Positions 1 to 6,890 are shown, counted from the first letter of the stretch. The stretch is 10,436 nt of DNA from JBBIPA01 sp037443085 (GCA_037443085.1 JBBIPA010000060.1:1-10436); one strand, 5' to 3'. Translations and numbers: made by a program. The notes: generated from the letters alone by a model not told the origin.

Positions 1-111
1 ATGATCAAACGAAACTACTTCGAGTGGTTTAATGCCGGATTGCCAGCTTTAACCGACCCTCATGCATCGAGACCCTGGGTTAAAATTTTGAAATCGCTGG
101 CGGAGGCGTAA
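1..111 (+). CDS. C-terminal fragment of an unrecognised protein (cut by left window edge)
   Basis: Frame 1 is open from the first base to a TAA at 109-111, giving 36 residues that end in KILKSLAEA. The first codon in the window happens to be ATG, but nothing upstream is visible. An independent 36-residue gene is less likely than the tail of a longer gene on the same strand as glcD. The segment is rich in aromatic residues (YFEWF near the start, W26) and has no motif I recognise. It ends 125 bp before glcD, so it could be in the same transcript or a separate unit. No function is assigned. Confidence 0.5.
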   Translation: MIKRNYFEWFNAGLPALTDPHASRPWVKILKSLAEA

Positions 112-181
112 TAATTGATTTTTCAGGTCTCTCAAATACGAAACCCACAACTCTTTGACTGTAACTCTCACCAGTATGTTG

Positions 182-210
182 TTGCCCCATAGCCTGGTTG
201 ATGTTAATAT
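182..210 (+). promoter_or_regulatory. Candidate sigma-70-type promoter of glcD
   Basis: TTGCCC (182-187) and TAATAT (205-210) are 17 bp apart, each matching four of six consensus bases. The site is 26 bp upstream of the glcD ATG and leaves room for the Shine-Dalgarno GAGG at 227-230. The match is modest and the call is inference. Confidence 0.35.
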
Positions 211-216
211 GGGGCA
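183..216. repeat. 9-bp perfect inverted repeat upstream of glcD
   Basis: TGCCCCATA at 183-191 is the exact reverse complement of TATGGGGCA at 208-216, with a 16-nt spacer. It overlaps the candidate glcD promoter and lies 20 bp before the start codon. It could be an operator for a dimeric regulator or a hairpin in the 5' leader. No U-run follows, so it is not a good intrinsic terminator. Confidence 0.5.
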
Positions 217-236
217 CTACACTCACGAGGCGATAA

Positions 237-1643
237 ATGAAAGGGAAGTATGGACAGGTCAGACCGGAAACCATAGATGATTTGATAGCCATTTTGGGCA
301 AGGATGGTATCTCCACCAAGAAGAGCGACCTGGAAAACTATGCCAGCGATGAGATGCCGTTCCCCAAACCGCACCTGGCACAGGTTATCGCTAAGCCCGA
401 TGACACCGCTGCTGTATCCCGACTACTCGCCTATGCCAGCAAGCATAGGATTCCGGTCACTCCGCGCGGCGCCGGCACCGGGCTGAGCGGTGGCTGCGTA
501 CCCATCTACGGCGGTATCTTGCTCTCCCTGGAGCGAATGAACCGCATCATCCAGACAAACAGGGAAAACTTCACTGCCACAGTGGAGCCGGCAGTCACCC
601 TGGAAACTCTTCACTCCGCCGTAGAAGAACAGGGGCTGTACTACCCCATCCACCTAGGCGAAATGACCGCCACCATCGGGGGCAGCGTGGCTACCAATGC
701 CGGCGGCACCAACGCCGTCAAATACGGCGTGACCCGGCACCAGGCGCTGGGACTGGAAGTAGTGTTGCCCAATGGCAATATCATCACCACGGGCGGCGAG
801 TTTGTGAAATGCTCCACTGGCTACGACCTGACCCAGCTTATCGCCGGCTCCGAAGGCACCCTCGCTGTCATCACCAGAATCATACTCCGCCTCTCCACCA
901 AAGCAACCCAGAAGGAAGTGTTGTTCATCCCTTTCACCAATTTGCAGGACGCCATAGATGCCGTTCCCGAGATACTCCGGCTGAAAATAATTCCTTACGG
1001 GCTGGAGTTCATGGAGCGCAGCATTATCGAAATTGTGGAGAAATACCTCGATGAGGAATTGCCCTATCACCACCATGAGGCATTCCTCATGGTGATTATG
1101 GAGGGGGAATCCACGGATGCTATCACCGAGTACTTTGCTACGGTGGAATCAATCTGCAAACAGCACGGAGCCGTGGAAGCTATGGTGCCCGGCAGCGAAC
1201 GGGCCAAGAGAAAGTTGCTCTATGCCCGGGAGCAGTCCTACCATGCTATAAAACGTTTTGCGCCCATGGAAATCCTGGATATCGTGGTGCCCCGCAGCCA
1301 GATCGCCGTTTTCGTGAAGCAGGTTAAGGAGATAGGGCAGGAGCACGGCATACCCATCATTGCCTACGGGCATGCTGGCGATGGCAATGTGCACCTTCAC
1401 CCAGTTTGCGTCAACATGGGCACAGTGGAATGGCTTAACAAGCTGCCACAGCTTATGCGCCTGATATATCAGGTTGGCATCGCCATGGGAGGCTCCATAT
1501 CAGGAGAACATGGTATCGGCATGGACAAAAAGAATTACCTCGATATCGAGATAAGCCCAGCCAAGCTGAACCTTATGAAACAGATAAAAAAGGCCTTCGA
1601 TCCGAACAATATCCTGAACCCGGGAAAGATTTTCGATCTGTGA
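237..1643 (+). CDS. glcD: FAD-binding 2-hydroxyacid (glycolate/D-lactate) oxidase or dehydrogenase subunit, GlcD family
   Basis: A 468-residue cytoplasmic flavoprotein that would oxidise a 2-hydroxyacid such as glycolate or D-lactate to the 2-oxoacid. The N-terminal FAD_binding_4 (PCMH-type) domain spans about residues 45-220, with PRGAGTGLSGG (76-86), IGGSVATNAGG (147-157) and GSEGTLAVITR (204-214). The C-terminal FAD-oxidase_C domain follows, with the His-rich YGHAGDGNVHLHP (377-389), SGEHGIG (422-428) and the family-typical LNPGKIF end (460-466). Length and motif order are those of full-length GlcD/D-LDH proteins. The ATG at 237 is supported by GAGG at 227-230, 6 nt upstream. No GlcE or Fe-S GlcF partner follows; the 36-residue fragment upstream cannot be tested as one. 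Family assignment is firm, but exact substrate and electron acceptor cannot be read from sequence. Confidence 0.9.
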   Translation: MKGKYGQVRPETIDDLIAILGKDGISTKKSDLENYASDEMPFPKPHLAQVIAKPDDTAAVSRLLAYASKHRIPVTPRGAGTGLSGGCVPIYGGILLSLERMNRIIQTNRENFTATVEPAVTLETLHSAVEEQGLYYPIHLGEMTATIGGSVATNAGGTNAVKYGVTRHQALGLEVVLPNGNIITTGGEFVKCSTGYDLTQLIAGSEGTLAVITRIILRLSTKATQKEVLFIPFTNLQDAIDAVPEILRLKIIPYGLEFMERSIIEIVEKYLDEELPYHHHEAFLMVIMEGESTDAITEYFATVESICKQHGAVEAMVPGSERAKRKLLYAREQSYHAIKRFAPMEILDIVVPRSQIAVFVKQVKEIGQEHGIPIIAYGHAGDGNVHLHPVCVNMGTVEWLNKLPQLMRLIYQVGIAMGGSISGEHGIGMDKKNYLDIEISPAKLNLMKQIKKAFDPNNILNPGKIFDL

Positions 1644-1669
1644 TTTGTATTAACTGAGTTCGCTGTGTG

Positions 1670-1675
1670 TATAAT
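1670..1675 (+). promoter_or_regulatory. Perfect TATAAT box close to the lipoprotein start
   Basis: TATAAT lies only 9 nt before the ATG at 1685. The best -35 candidate, TTGTAT at 1645-1650, is 19 bp away, which is suboptimal. If used, transcription would start about 2-3 nt before the ATG, giving an almost leaderless mRNA. No Shine-Dalgarno sequence is visible before this ATG, which fits but does not prove it. Confidence 0.35.
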
Positions 1676-1684
1676 TAAGTTGAG

Positions 1685-2827
1685 ATGAAGGTCAGCTTGC
1701 TAAGGTACAGTCTACCGATGCTATCATCAATCTTGCTGCTGGCACTGGCAGCAGGTTGTTATATGATACCAATCGGGCCTCCAAAAGAAACTTCTCCCGT
1801 TCCGATTGCACCTCCTCCCCCGCCCCCACTACCCATAATTAATCTGTTCAGCGCCGAGCCACCGGTAATCACCGCCTGTCAATCGGTGATGCTGACCTGG
1901 AATGTGGCTGGCGCCAAGTTGGTCACCATTCAGCCGACGGTCAACGACGTGGAGCCGATAGGAAGTACACAGGTATCGCCATCACAAAGCACTGCTTATA
2001 CCCTCATCGCCAGCAACGAAGGGGGCAGCGTCACCAGCTACGTGACTATCACCATGAAGACCATCGAGGATACCACCAGTCAGAAATTCGTCGGCGTTGA
2101 CCCGGTCACCGGCCGAAACCAGAGCATGGCATTCGAATGGGAGCAACTGTGCCTTTCCAACATGTACCAGGTACAGATTGCCAAGGACTCTCGCTTTACC
2201 CTGATGGTATTCGATACCGGTGTCTATGCTCCCAGCTCCACCACCTCACCAGCGATGCTCTACCAGGCCGGCGGCAGGCTGGAAGCAGGGCATACCTACT
2301 ACTGGAGAGCCAGGGTGCGCCAGGCGGCCACCGGGCAGGTAATACTCGGACCCTGGTCAGTACCACAGCAGTTCACCATCGGCGCTGGCTATCAGGTAAG
2401 CACTCCCTATCAGGGAATTCAGTTGCTCAGCCCGGTCAATAGCTGCCTGGGCTATCCGGTGAAATCAGTTCCCTTCACCTGGTCACCCTACAAGGAAGTC
2501 ACCAGGTATCAGATTGTCCTGGCCAAGGACCCGGCACTGACTAAAATTATAGATGTTGCCGAGGTCTCCACCACCTCATATGTCTATAAAGGTACACTCG
2601 ACTACAGCACCAGCTATTTCTGGCAGGTGGCGGCAATACAACCAGCCCCCAGCGACCCCAGCACGGTGTTCACCTTCATAACTGAAGCTAGCCCAATCCC
2701 GCCTCAACCACCAGTACTGTCTGAGCTACCACAGTCCACCACACCACTGTGGGTATGGGTAGTAATTGGCATAGGAGCAGCACTGCTGATTGCCGTGATC
2801 ATCCTGGTGCTGCTGGCTCGAAAATAA
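1685..2827 (+). CDS. Secreted lipoprotein with Pro-rich linker, Ig-like module, two Fn3-like modules and a C-terminal membrane segment
   Basis: A 380-residue exported protein of unknown function. The signal peptide has a hydrophobic core and a lipobox LAAGC ending at Cys25. A Pro-rich linker (about 32-50, with six consecutive Pro) follows. Residues 51-125 form an Ig-like beta-sandwich of the pattern INLFSAEPP..., LTWNVAGA, STAYTLIASNEGGSV. Two related Fn3-like modules follow at about 140-233 and 243-333; both carry a W, a YQxxxAKD strand (161-168 and 275-282) and a YYWRARV/YFWQVAA strand. Residues about 354-377 are a strongly hydrophobic helix ending in ARK. Lipidation plus a C-terminal helix would anchor the protein at both ends, which is unusual. 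The likely role is cell-surface binding or adhesion, but no ligand can be inferred. It lies 41 bp after glcD and may be co-transcribed or use its own TATAAT. Confidence 0.75.
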   Translation: MKVSLLRYSLPMLSSILLLALAAGCYMIPIGPPKETSPVPIAPPPPPPLPIINLFSAEPPVITACQSVMLTWNVAGAKLVTIQPTVNDVEPIGSTQVSPSQSTAYTLIASNEGGSVTSYVTITMKTIEDTTSQKFVGVDPVTGRNQSMAFEWEQLCLSNMYQVQIAKDSRFTLMVFDTGVYAPSSTTSPAMLYQAGGRLEAGHTYYWRARVRQAATGQVILGPWSVPQQFTIGAGYQVSTPYQGIQLLSPVNSCLGYPVKSVPFTWSPYKEVTRYQIVLAKDPALTKIIDVAEVSTTSYVYKGTLDYSTSYFWQVAAIQPAPSDPSTVFTFITEASPIPPQPPVLSELPQSTTPLWVWVVIGIGAALLIAVIILVLLARK

Positions 2828-2889
2828 ATATCATTGCCCGAATGACCGAACATTTTAAAAAAGGAAAGTGGATGGAGCAGATAAAATAG

Positions 2890-3972
2890 CTAGTTCCACC
2901 GCCTGATGATATGCAGGGCCGTAGCCTTAAAGCTGGCGTAGACACTGTTCCCGATGGTTAACTCCAGCTCTTCAGCCGACCTCCTGGTCACCACACCAAG
3001 CAACGGAAAACCACAATCAACCTCTATCCGCACCAATGCCCCCACCGGCGCCACCCGGGTTATCCTGCCCTGAAATACATTCCTGGCACTGCTTTTCTCC
3101 TTCGCCCTGGATAAGGTGATGTCCTCTGGCCTGAGCAAGACATGCACCTTATCCCCTACCCCACAATCAGAAACTGCCTGAATGGCACTGCCGTCAATCC
3201 GGACAGTGGCCAGGTTCTCATCTTTCTCTATGATCACACCATTCAGTATATTCTCAATCCCCACAAACTCAGCTACCTCACGGCTTTGAGGAGAGCAAAA
3301 AATTTCCTCGGTATTGCCGACCTGCTGAAGCTCACCTTTAATCAATACCCCCATTCTGCCGGCAAGGCGTTGCCCCTGAGACATATCATGGGTAGTCATC
3401 ACCACCGTGGTTTTACGCTCCTGAATAATATGAGCCAGTAGCTCCTCCACTTTGGACGTGGAAACCGGGTCAAGGTTGGCAGTAGGCTCATCGAGAAATA
3501 ACACCTCGGGAGCAGTGACCAGGGCACGGGCAATAGCTATCCGCTGTGTCTCACCGCCCGAAAGCAACCGGGCGTTCCTGTCCCGGTACTCGGTCATGCC
3601 CACCAGTTCAAGAGCATCGTCCACTTTCCTCTTGATAGTCTCACCCTTCTCATGCCTCAACCTTAGCCCACAGGCAACGTTATCATAGACGCTCATAGTG
3701 AACACGATTGGTTTCTGCTGCACAAAGGCCATTCGCCGCCGCGCCTCGAGTCGATAGTTCCTGAACCTAGTAACATTCACACCATCAAAATAAATGGTGC
3801 CCGATGACGGCTCTTCCAGCAGGTCCAGCAGCCGCAGCAACATTGTCTTGCCAGCACCGGTGGGGCCAATCAGGGCAAGGACATCACCACGGGGAATATT
3901 CAACTCCACATTTTTAAGAATAGTCTTGCCGTTATAGCTATGCCCCAGATTAACAGTCTCGATAACACCCAT
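2890..3972 (-). CDS. tupC: Tungstate (oxyanion) ABC transporter ATP-binding protein with TOBE domain
   Basis: A 360-residue ATPase that powers oxyanion import through TupB. Nucleotide-binding motifs are all present: Walker A GPTGAGKT (36-43), Q-loop around QQKP (85-88), signature LSGGETQR (137-144), Walker B VLFLDEP (157-163) with catalytic E162, D-loop ANLD (165-168) and switch His195. After the ATPase, about residues 296-356 form a TOBE/Mop-like domain (NVFQGRITRVAPVGALVRIE onward). In ModC-type transporters such domains bind molybdate or tungstate and can inhibit transport when the cell is replete. The gene starts 1 nt after the tupB stop, so translational coupling is likely. No strong Shine-Dalgarno is seen directly before the ATG. 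Alone it could be called ModC, WtpC or TupC; the tungstate call comes from the TupA and TupB neighbours. Confidence 0.88.
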   Translation of the reverse strand: MGVIETVNLGHSYNGKTILKNVELNIPRGDVLALIGPTGAGKTMLLRLLDLLEEPSSGTIYFDGVNVTRFRNYRLEARRRMAFVQQKPIVFTMSVYDNVACGLRLRHEKGETIKRKVDDALELVGMTEYRDRNARLLSGGETQRIAIARALVTAPEVLFLDEPTANLDPVSTSKVEELLAHIIQERKTTVVMTTHDMSQGQRLAGRMGVLIKGELQQVGNTEEIFCSPQSREVAEFVGIENILNGVIIEKDENLATVRIDGSAIQAVSDCGVGDKVHVLLRPEDITLSRAKEKSSARNVFQGRITRVAPVGALVRIEVDCGFPLLGVVTRRSAEELELTIGNSVYASFKATALHIIRRWN

Positions 3973-3973
3973 T

Positions 3974-4666
3974 TTAATAATACCTGTTTTGTAGTCTATT
4001 CAGTAAGAAGTTTATTACCATCGCCACACAAATTAAAATGATTCCTAACGCTAGGGATAACTCTATATCACCTTTCGATGTTTCTAGGGATATTGCCGTG
4101 GTGATGGTTCTGGTGAATCCCCTGATATTGCCGCCGACCATCAGGGACAACCCCAACTCTGATATTGCCCGGCCGAATCCCATGATTATCGCCGTCAGTA
4201 TGGCAAACCGTGCCTCCATCATGGTGAGCGCAGTTACCTGAATCTTACTGGCACCGAGAGCAACAGCAGTTTCAGGCACTGCCTTATCCACACCGCTTAA
4301 CGCAGAGATGACCAGGCCGAGGACAACCGGTACTAATAGCAGAACCTGCCCCAGAACCATCGCCGCAGGTGTGAACATCAACCCCAGACCACCAAGTGGC
4401 CCAGCTCGAGAAATGAGCAAAAAGACAAAGAGCCCCACGGCAACAGTGGGCACGCTGTACAGGGTCTGAATCACATTGATGAGAGACCTCTTGCCACGAA
4501 AGCGGTTGAAGTGAATCAGGCTGCCCAAGGGCAGGCAGATTAATGCTGTGATAGCACAGGAGGCCGCCGAAATTACCAGCGACCTCACAGTTATCTCTAG
4601 TACCTCCGGGTCGAGAGTCACGATAAGCTCTATCGCCTTCATCAGGCCTTGCCACAGTTCTGCCAC
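3974..4666 (-). CDS. tupB: Tungstate ABC transporter permease
   Basis: A 230-residue inner-membrane permease of the BPD_transp_1 (MetI-like) fold, with about five hydrophobic helices (roughly 26-50, 64-86, 98-122, 150-174, 202-224). The EAA loop that contacts the ATPase is ETAVALGASKIQVTALTMME (132-151), followed by GFGRAISELG. GGNIRG (178-183) and TTAISLETSKGD (189-200) are typical of TupB and help separate it from ModB and CysT. The start is a GTG at 4666. A GGAG at 4678-4681 sits 11 nt upstream, slightly long but usable. The next in-frame Met is residue 9. The gene begins 24 nt after tupA ends and is followed at 1 nt by tupC. Confidence 0.9.
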   Translation of the reverse strand: MAELWQGLMKAIELIVTLDPEVLEITVRSLVISAASCAITALICLPLGSLIHFNRFRGKRSLINVIQTLYSVPTVAVGLFVFLLISRAGPLGGLGLMFTPAAMVLGQVLLLVPVVLGLVISALSGVDKAVPETAVALGASKIQVTALTMMEARFAILTAIIMGFGRAISELGLSLMVGGNIRGFTRTITTAISLETSKGDIELSLALGIILICVAMVINFLLNRLQNRYY

Positions 4667-4690
4667 TGTCGTTATTACTCCACCATGTTT

Positions 4691-5593
4691 CTATGAGGTA
4701 GGTTCAGAAGCACCAGCGCACGGGGTGAACAAAGGCATACCATAGGACTTAATACCGTAATCGCCTATCAGCTTCTGTATTTCTGCAGACGCAAGAAATT
4801 GCACCAGCTTTCTGGCCATGGCTGCGTTGATATTCTTGACCTTATCCGGGTTAACCGGCAACACCGAATATACATTGAGGAGAATGCTGCCTTTGTCTAC
4901 AATCGGCACCAGGTCTAATTTTCCCTTATAAGCCAGGAAAGTGCCTATGTCGGAAAGGGTATACGCCATCTTCTCTTTAGCCATGAGCAATGTTGGCCCC
5001 ATACCCCGTCCCGCCTCTATATACCACTGTCCTGATTTCCTTATCTTCTCATAATCAAACCCGGCACTCTTCCAGATCGCCTTTTCCTTGGCATGAGTAC
5101 CCGATTCATCACCACGAGATATGAAAGCCACCGAGCCAGACTCGCCAAGTTTCCTAAAGGCATCTTCAGGCTTCATCCCCTTAATACCTGCAGGGTCATG
5201 GCTCGGCCCTACCACCACAAAATAGTTATAGGCAAAAATTACCCTCTCGGTGCCGTACCCTTCAGAGATAAACTGTAACTCTCGTGCTTTATCATGTACT
5301 GTAATTACATCCACATCACCCCTCTTGCCGTATTCCAGCGCAATGCCCGTGGCGGCATAGAGTACATCCATTTCAACACCGTACTTCTTCTCAAAGATTG
5401 GCTCCAGATATCCCCAGAGACCAGTGTCGTAGAGGCTGGTAGTGGTAGCCACCCTCAACCGCTGCTTTGGAGGCAGTATATCCGCTCCCTGCACGGTGCA
5501 GGCGAATAAGCTCAACAGCAGACTCACGATTATTAAGACACCCAATAAACAAAAAACGGCTTTGGGGGACATGGTTCTCTTTTTTCCTTTCAC
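4691..5593 (-). CDS. tupA: Tungstate-binding extracellular protein of the TupABC transporter
   Basis: A 300-residue solute-binding protein (PBP-like fold) that captures tungstate outside the membrane and delivers it to TupB. An N-terminal export signal has a basic stretch (KGKKR) and a hydrophobic core to about residue 31. It may be cut by signal peptidase I after VQG (34-36) or lipidated at Cys32, though Phe at -2 makes a poor lipobox. TupA hallmarks are VATTTSLYDTGLWGYLEPIF (48-67), VDVITVH (94-100), YFVVVGP (124-130), DPAGIKGM (133-140), the oxyanion-site motif SRGDESGTH (159-167) and AYTLSDIGT (210-218). The chosen start is GTG at 5593, 4 nt after the regulator stop; it gives the signal peptide its basic n-region but has no clear Shine-Dalgarno. 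ATG at 5572 (residue 8), with an AGGA 12 nt upstream, is the alternative. Molybdate as an additional ligand cannot be excluded. Confidence 0.9.
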   Translation of the reverse strand: MKGKKRTMSPKAVFCLLGVLIIVSLLLSLFACTVQGADILPPKQRLRVATTTSLYDTGLWGYLEPIFEKKYGVEMDVLYAATGIALEYGKRGDVDVITVHDKARELQFISEGYGTERVIFAYNYFVVVGPSHDPAGIKGMKPEDAFRKLGESGSVAFISRGDESGTHAKEKAIWKSAGFDYEKIRKSGQWYIEAGRGMGPTLLMAKEKMAYTLSDIGTFLAYKGKLDLVPIVDKGSILLNVYSVLPVNPDKVKNINAAMARKLVQFLASAEIQKLIGDYGIKSYGMPLFTPCAGASEPTS

Positions 5594-5597
5594 AATG

Positions 5598-6752
5598 TCA
5601 TCGGCAAACGGTTACGGTACCGATCTGAGAAGTATCATACCCCCCCACACTGTCCACCACTTTCTTAAAATCCTCGCTTGTTACAATGCCCAGCAGCGGC
5701 TGGAACAGCTTACTATGGTAATTTTCCACCGGCATCACCAGGTCATAGCGTTCCCTGAATAGCGGCAAAAAGCCCAGGTTACATGCCTGCGCCGCTGCTT
5801 CAATACCCAATCCCACATCAGCCTCACCGCGGGCAATATCACCAGCCACGGCAAGATGAGTATTCAGCTCCCGCGCGTACCCTTTCACTTCAGAGTGCTG
5901 TATGCCCTGCTTTCGCAGCGTGTTATCCAAAAGCACCCGTGTCCCCGACCCTTTCTGCCGATTGACAAAGGTAATATCGGGTCGCCTCAGGTCATCCAAT
6001 CGCTTTACCTGCTTGGGATTTCCCATGGCAAACATCAGCCCCTGTACACGATAAGCAAGGTGCATTACCGCCACCTCACGGCCGGGAAGGACACGCTTCA
6101 CATAGGGATAGTTATATTCGCCGGTTTCCTCATCAAGCAGATGGATACCAGCCAGGTCGGCCTTCTCTTCCTGGAGGGCGATAAGTCCGCCAAGGCTGCC
6201 GGCATAGGTGACATCAATATTGATATCGGGGACTTTATGTTTCAATTCGCTCAATAAGATACTGAGTGCTAAATCATGACTGCCCACGATAAATATGGTA
6301 TCTTCATGATGGTCGAGCTTGGTTTCTTGAGGCTCAAAGATATCCGCCCGCCGCCCACGCTCCTCCCGCCAGCGGTCAAGGTGCCGATGAAAAGCTGCCT
6401 CTATTTCCTCCGGGGTATAACCGAGACTGAGCGCCTCCAGGATATTGCTGCTGAGCATATTGGATAACCGTCTCTGCCTCACCACCACAAAGGAAGGGTC
6501 TTTAGCGCTGGTAGACACCAGCGTACCGCCACCACGCCTCGCCACCACCAGCCCTTCCCGCTCCAGCTCAAGGTACGCCCGGGCAATTGTGCCGGGATTA
6601 ACCTGCAGAGAAGATGCCAGTTGGCGTACCGTGGGCAAATGCTCGCCAGATTGCAGTTGATTGGTGGCAATAGCTTGTCTGACCTGGTCGACAATCTGCT
6701 GGTACAGAGGAATTTGAGCAGTTTCGTTGAGACGTATTTCCATCATGCCCAT
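5598..6752 (-). CDS. GntR-type HTH regulator fused to a molybdate/tungstate-binding-like PBP domain
   Basis: A 384-residue cytoplasmic one-component regulator. Residues about 5-80 are a GntR winged helix of the YtrA-like type: IPLYQQIVDQVRQAI (14-28), GEHLPTVRQLASSLQVNPGT (36-55), then AYLELEREGLVVARRGGGT. A linker of about 65 residues leads to a COG1910/PBP_like domain (about 150-365), with GSHDLAL (157-163), YAGSLGGLIALQ (183-194), AGIHLLDEETGEYN (201-214), VNRQKGSGTRVLLD (263-276) and VAGDIARGEADVGLG (302-316). That domain is the intracellular cousin of molybdate-binding proteins; there is no signal peptide. Heading the tup operon, it most likely senses tungstate or molybdate and controls tupABC and itself. 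ATG 6752 gives the longest form. ATGs at 6746 and 6743 are in frame, and 6743 (MEIRLNE...) resembles usual GntR N-termini. None has a Shine-Dalgarno. Confidence 0.88.
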   Translation of the reverse strand: MGMMEIRLNETAQIPLYQQIVDQVRQAIATNQLQSGEHLPTVRQLASSLQVNPGTIARAYLELEREGLVVARRGGGTLVSTSAKDPSFVVVRQRRLSNMLSSNILEALSLGYTPEEIEAAFHRHLDRWREERGRRADIFEPQETKLDHHEDTIFIVGSHDLALSILLSELKHKVPDINIDVTYAGSLGGLIALQEEKADLAGIHLLDEETGEYNYPYVKRVLPGREVAVMHLAYRVQGLMFAMGNPKQVKRLDDLRRPDITFVNRQKGSGTRVLLDNTLRKQGIQHSEVKGYARELNTHLAVAGDIARGEADVGLGIEAAAQACNLGFLPLFRERYDLVMPVENYHSKLFQPLLGIVTSEDFKKVVDSVGGYDTSQIGTVTVCR

Positions 6753-6780
6753 TATACTTGTACTTGTTTAACTAGTACAA
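6751..6780 (-). promoter_or_regulatory. Candidate promoter A of the tup operon (leaderless configuration)
   Basis: On the minus strand a perfect TATAAT occupies 6756-6751, with TTGTAC at 6780-6775 as a weak -35, 18 bp away. The expected start, 7 nt beyond the -10, is A6743, exactly the first base of the in-frame ATG 6743-6741. This would make a leaderless mRNA and explain the missing Shine-Dalgarno. Promoter B is a competing possibility. Confidence 0.4.
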
Positions 6781-6786
6781 GTATAA
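6752..6786. promoter_or_regulatory. 35-bp near-perfect palindrome, probable operator of the regulator/tup operon
   Basis: Centred on 6769, 16 of 17 base pairs match; only 6765/6773 fails. The outer 12-bp arms, TTATACTTGTAC (6752-6763) and GTACAAGTATAA (6775-6786), are perfectly complementary. Within it are hexamers ACTTGT (6756-6761 and 6762-6767), ACTAGT (6771-6776) and ACAAGT (6777-6782), so two dimer sites may be nested. It abuts the regulator start codon and covers the -10 of both candidate promoters, as expected for autoregulation. The structure is direct observation; its function is inferred. Confidence 0.8.
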
Positions 6787-6808
6787 CAAAGGGAAATCCA
6801 GAATGCAA
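6780..6808 (-). promoter_or_regulatory. Candidate promoter B of the tup operon
   Basis: Minus-strand TTGCAT (6808-6803) and TATACT (6785-6780) are 17 bp apart; the -10 matches five of six consensus bases. Transcription would start near 6773, inside the palindrome, giving a leader of about 20-30 nt without a Shine-Dalgarno. The palindrome would block this promoter too. Confidence 0.4.
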
Positions 6809-6890
6809 TAATAAAACACCTGGCGTCAAGATAACTTCATCATAGTGCAGTATTCCCACGATAATGTCTTTAATGTTTTGCTCAATGTAT

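Noticed and set aside
654..1076. Open frame of 140 residues on the minus strand within glcD
   Set aside because: It is fully antisense to conserved GlcD motifs, has low-complexity content, and has no recognisable domain or ribosome binding site. It is a shadow of the real gene.
1811..1826. C-rich tract in the lipoprotein gene as a simple repeat or slippage site
   Set aside because: It encodes an ordinary poly-proline linker and is interrupted by T and G, so it is too irregular for a microsatellite.
2828..2889. Expected bidirectional terminator between the convergent lipoprotein gene and tupC
   Set aside because: No stable inverted repeat with a T-run is visible on either strand. There is only an A-rich stretch near 2854-2862.
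5640..5646. Run of seven C (G7 on the coding strand) near the 3' end of the regulator gene, as a slippage or phase-variation site
   Set aside because: The frame is intact through it (VGGY), the tract is short, and slippage would alter only the last dozen or so residues. There is no sign of programmed frameshifting.
6788..6890. Possible small gene or terminator downstream of plsX
   Set aside because: There is no open frame with a ribosome binding site and no GC-rich stem followed by T residues. Beyond the candidate -35 of promoter B nothing is recognisable.
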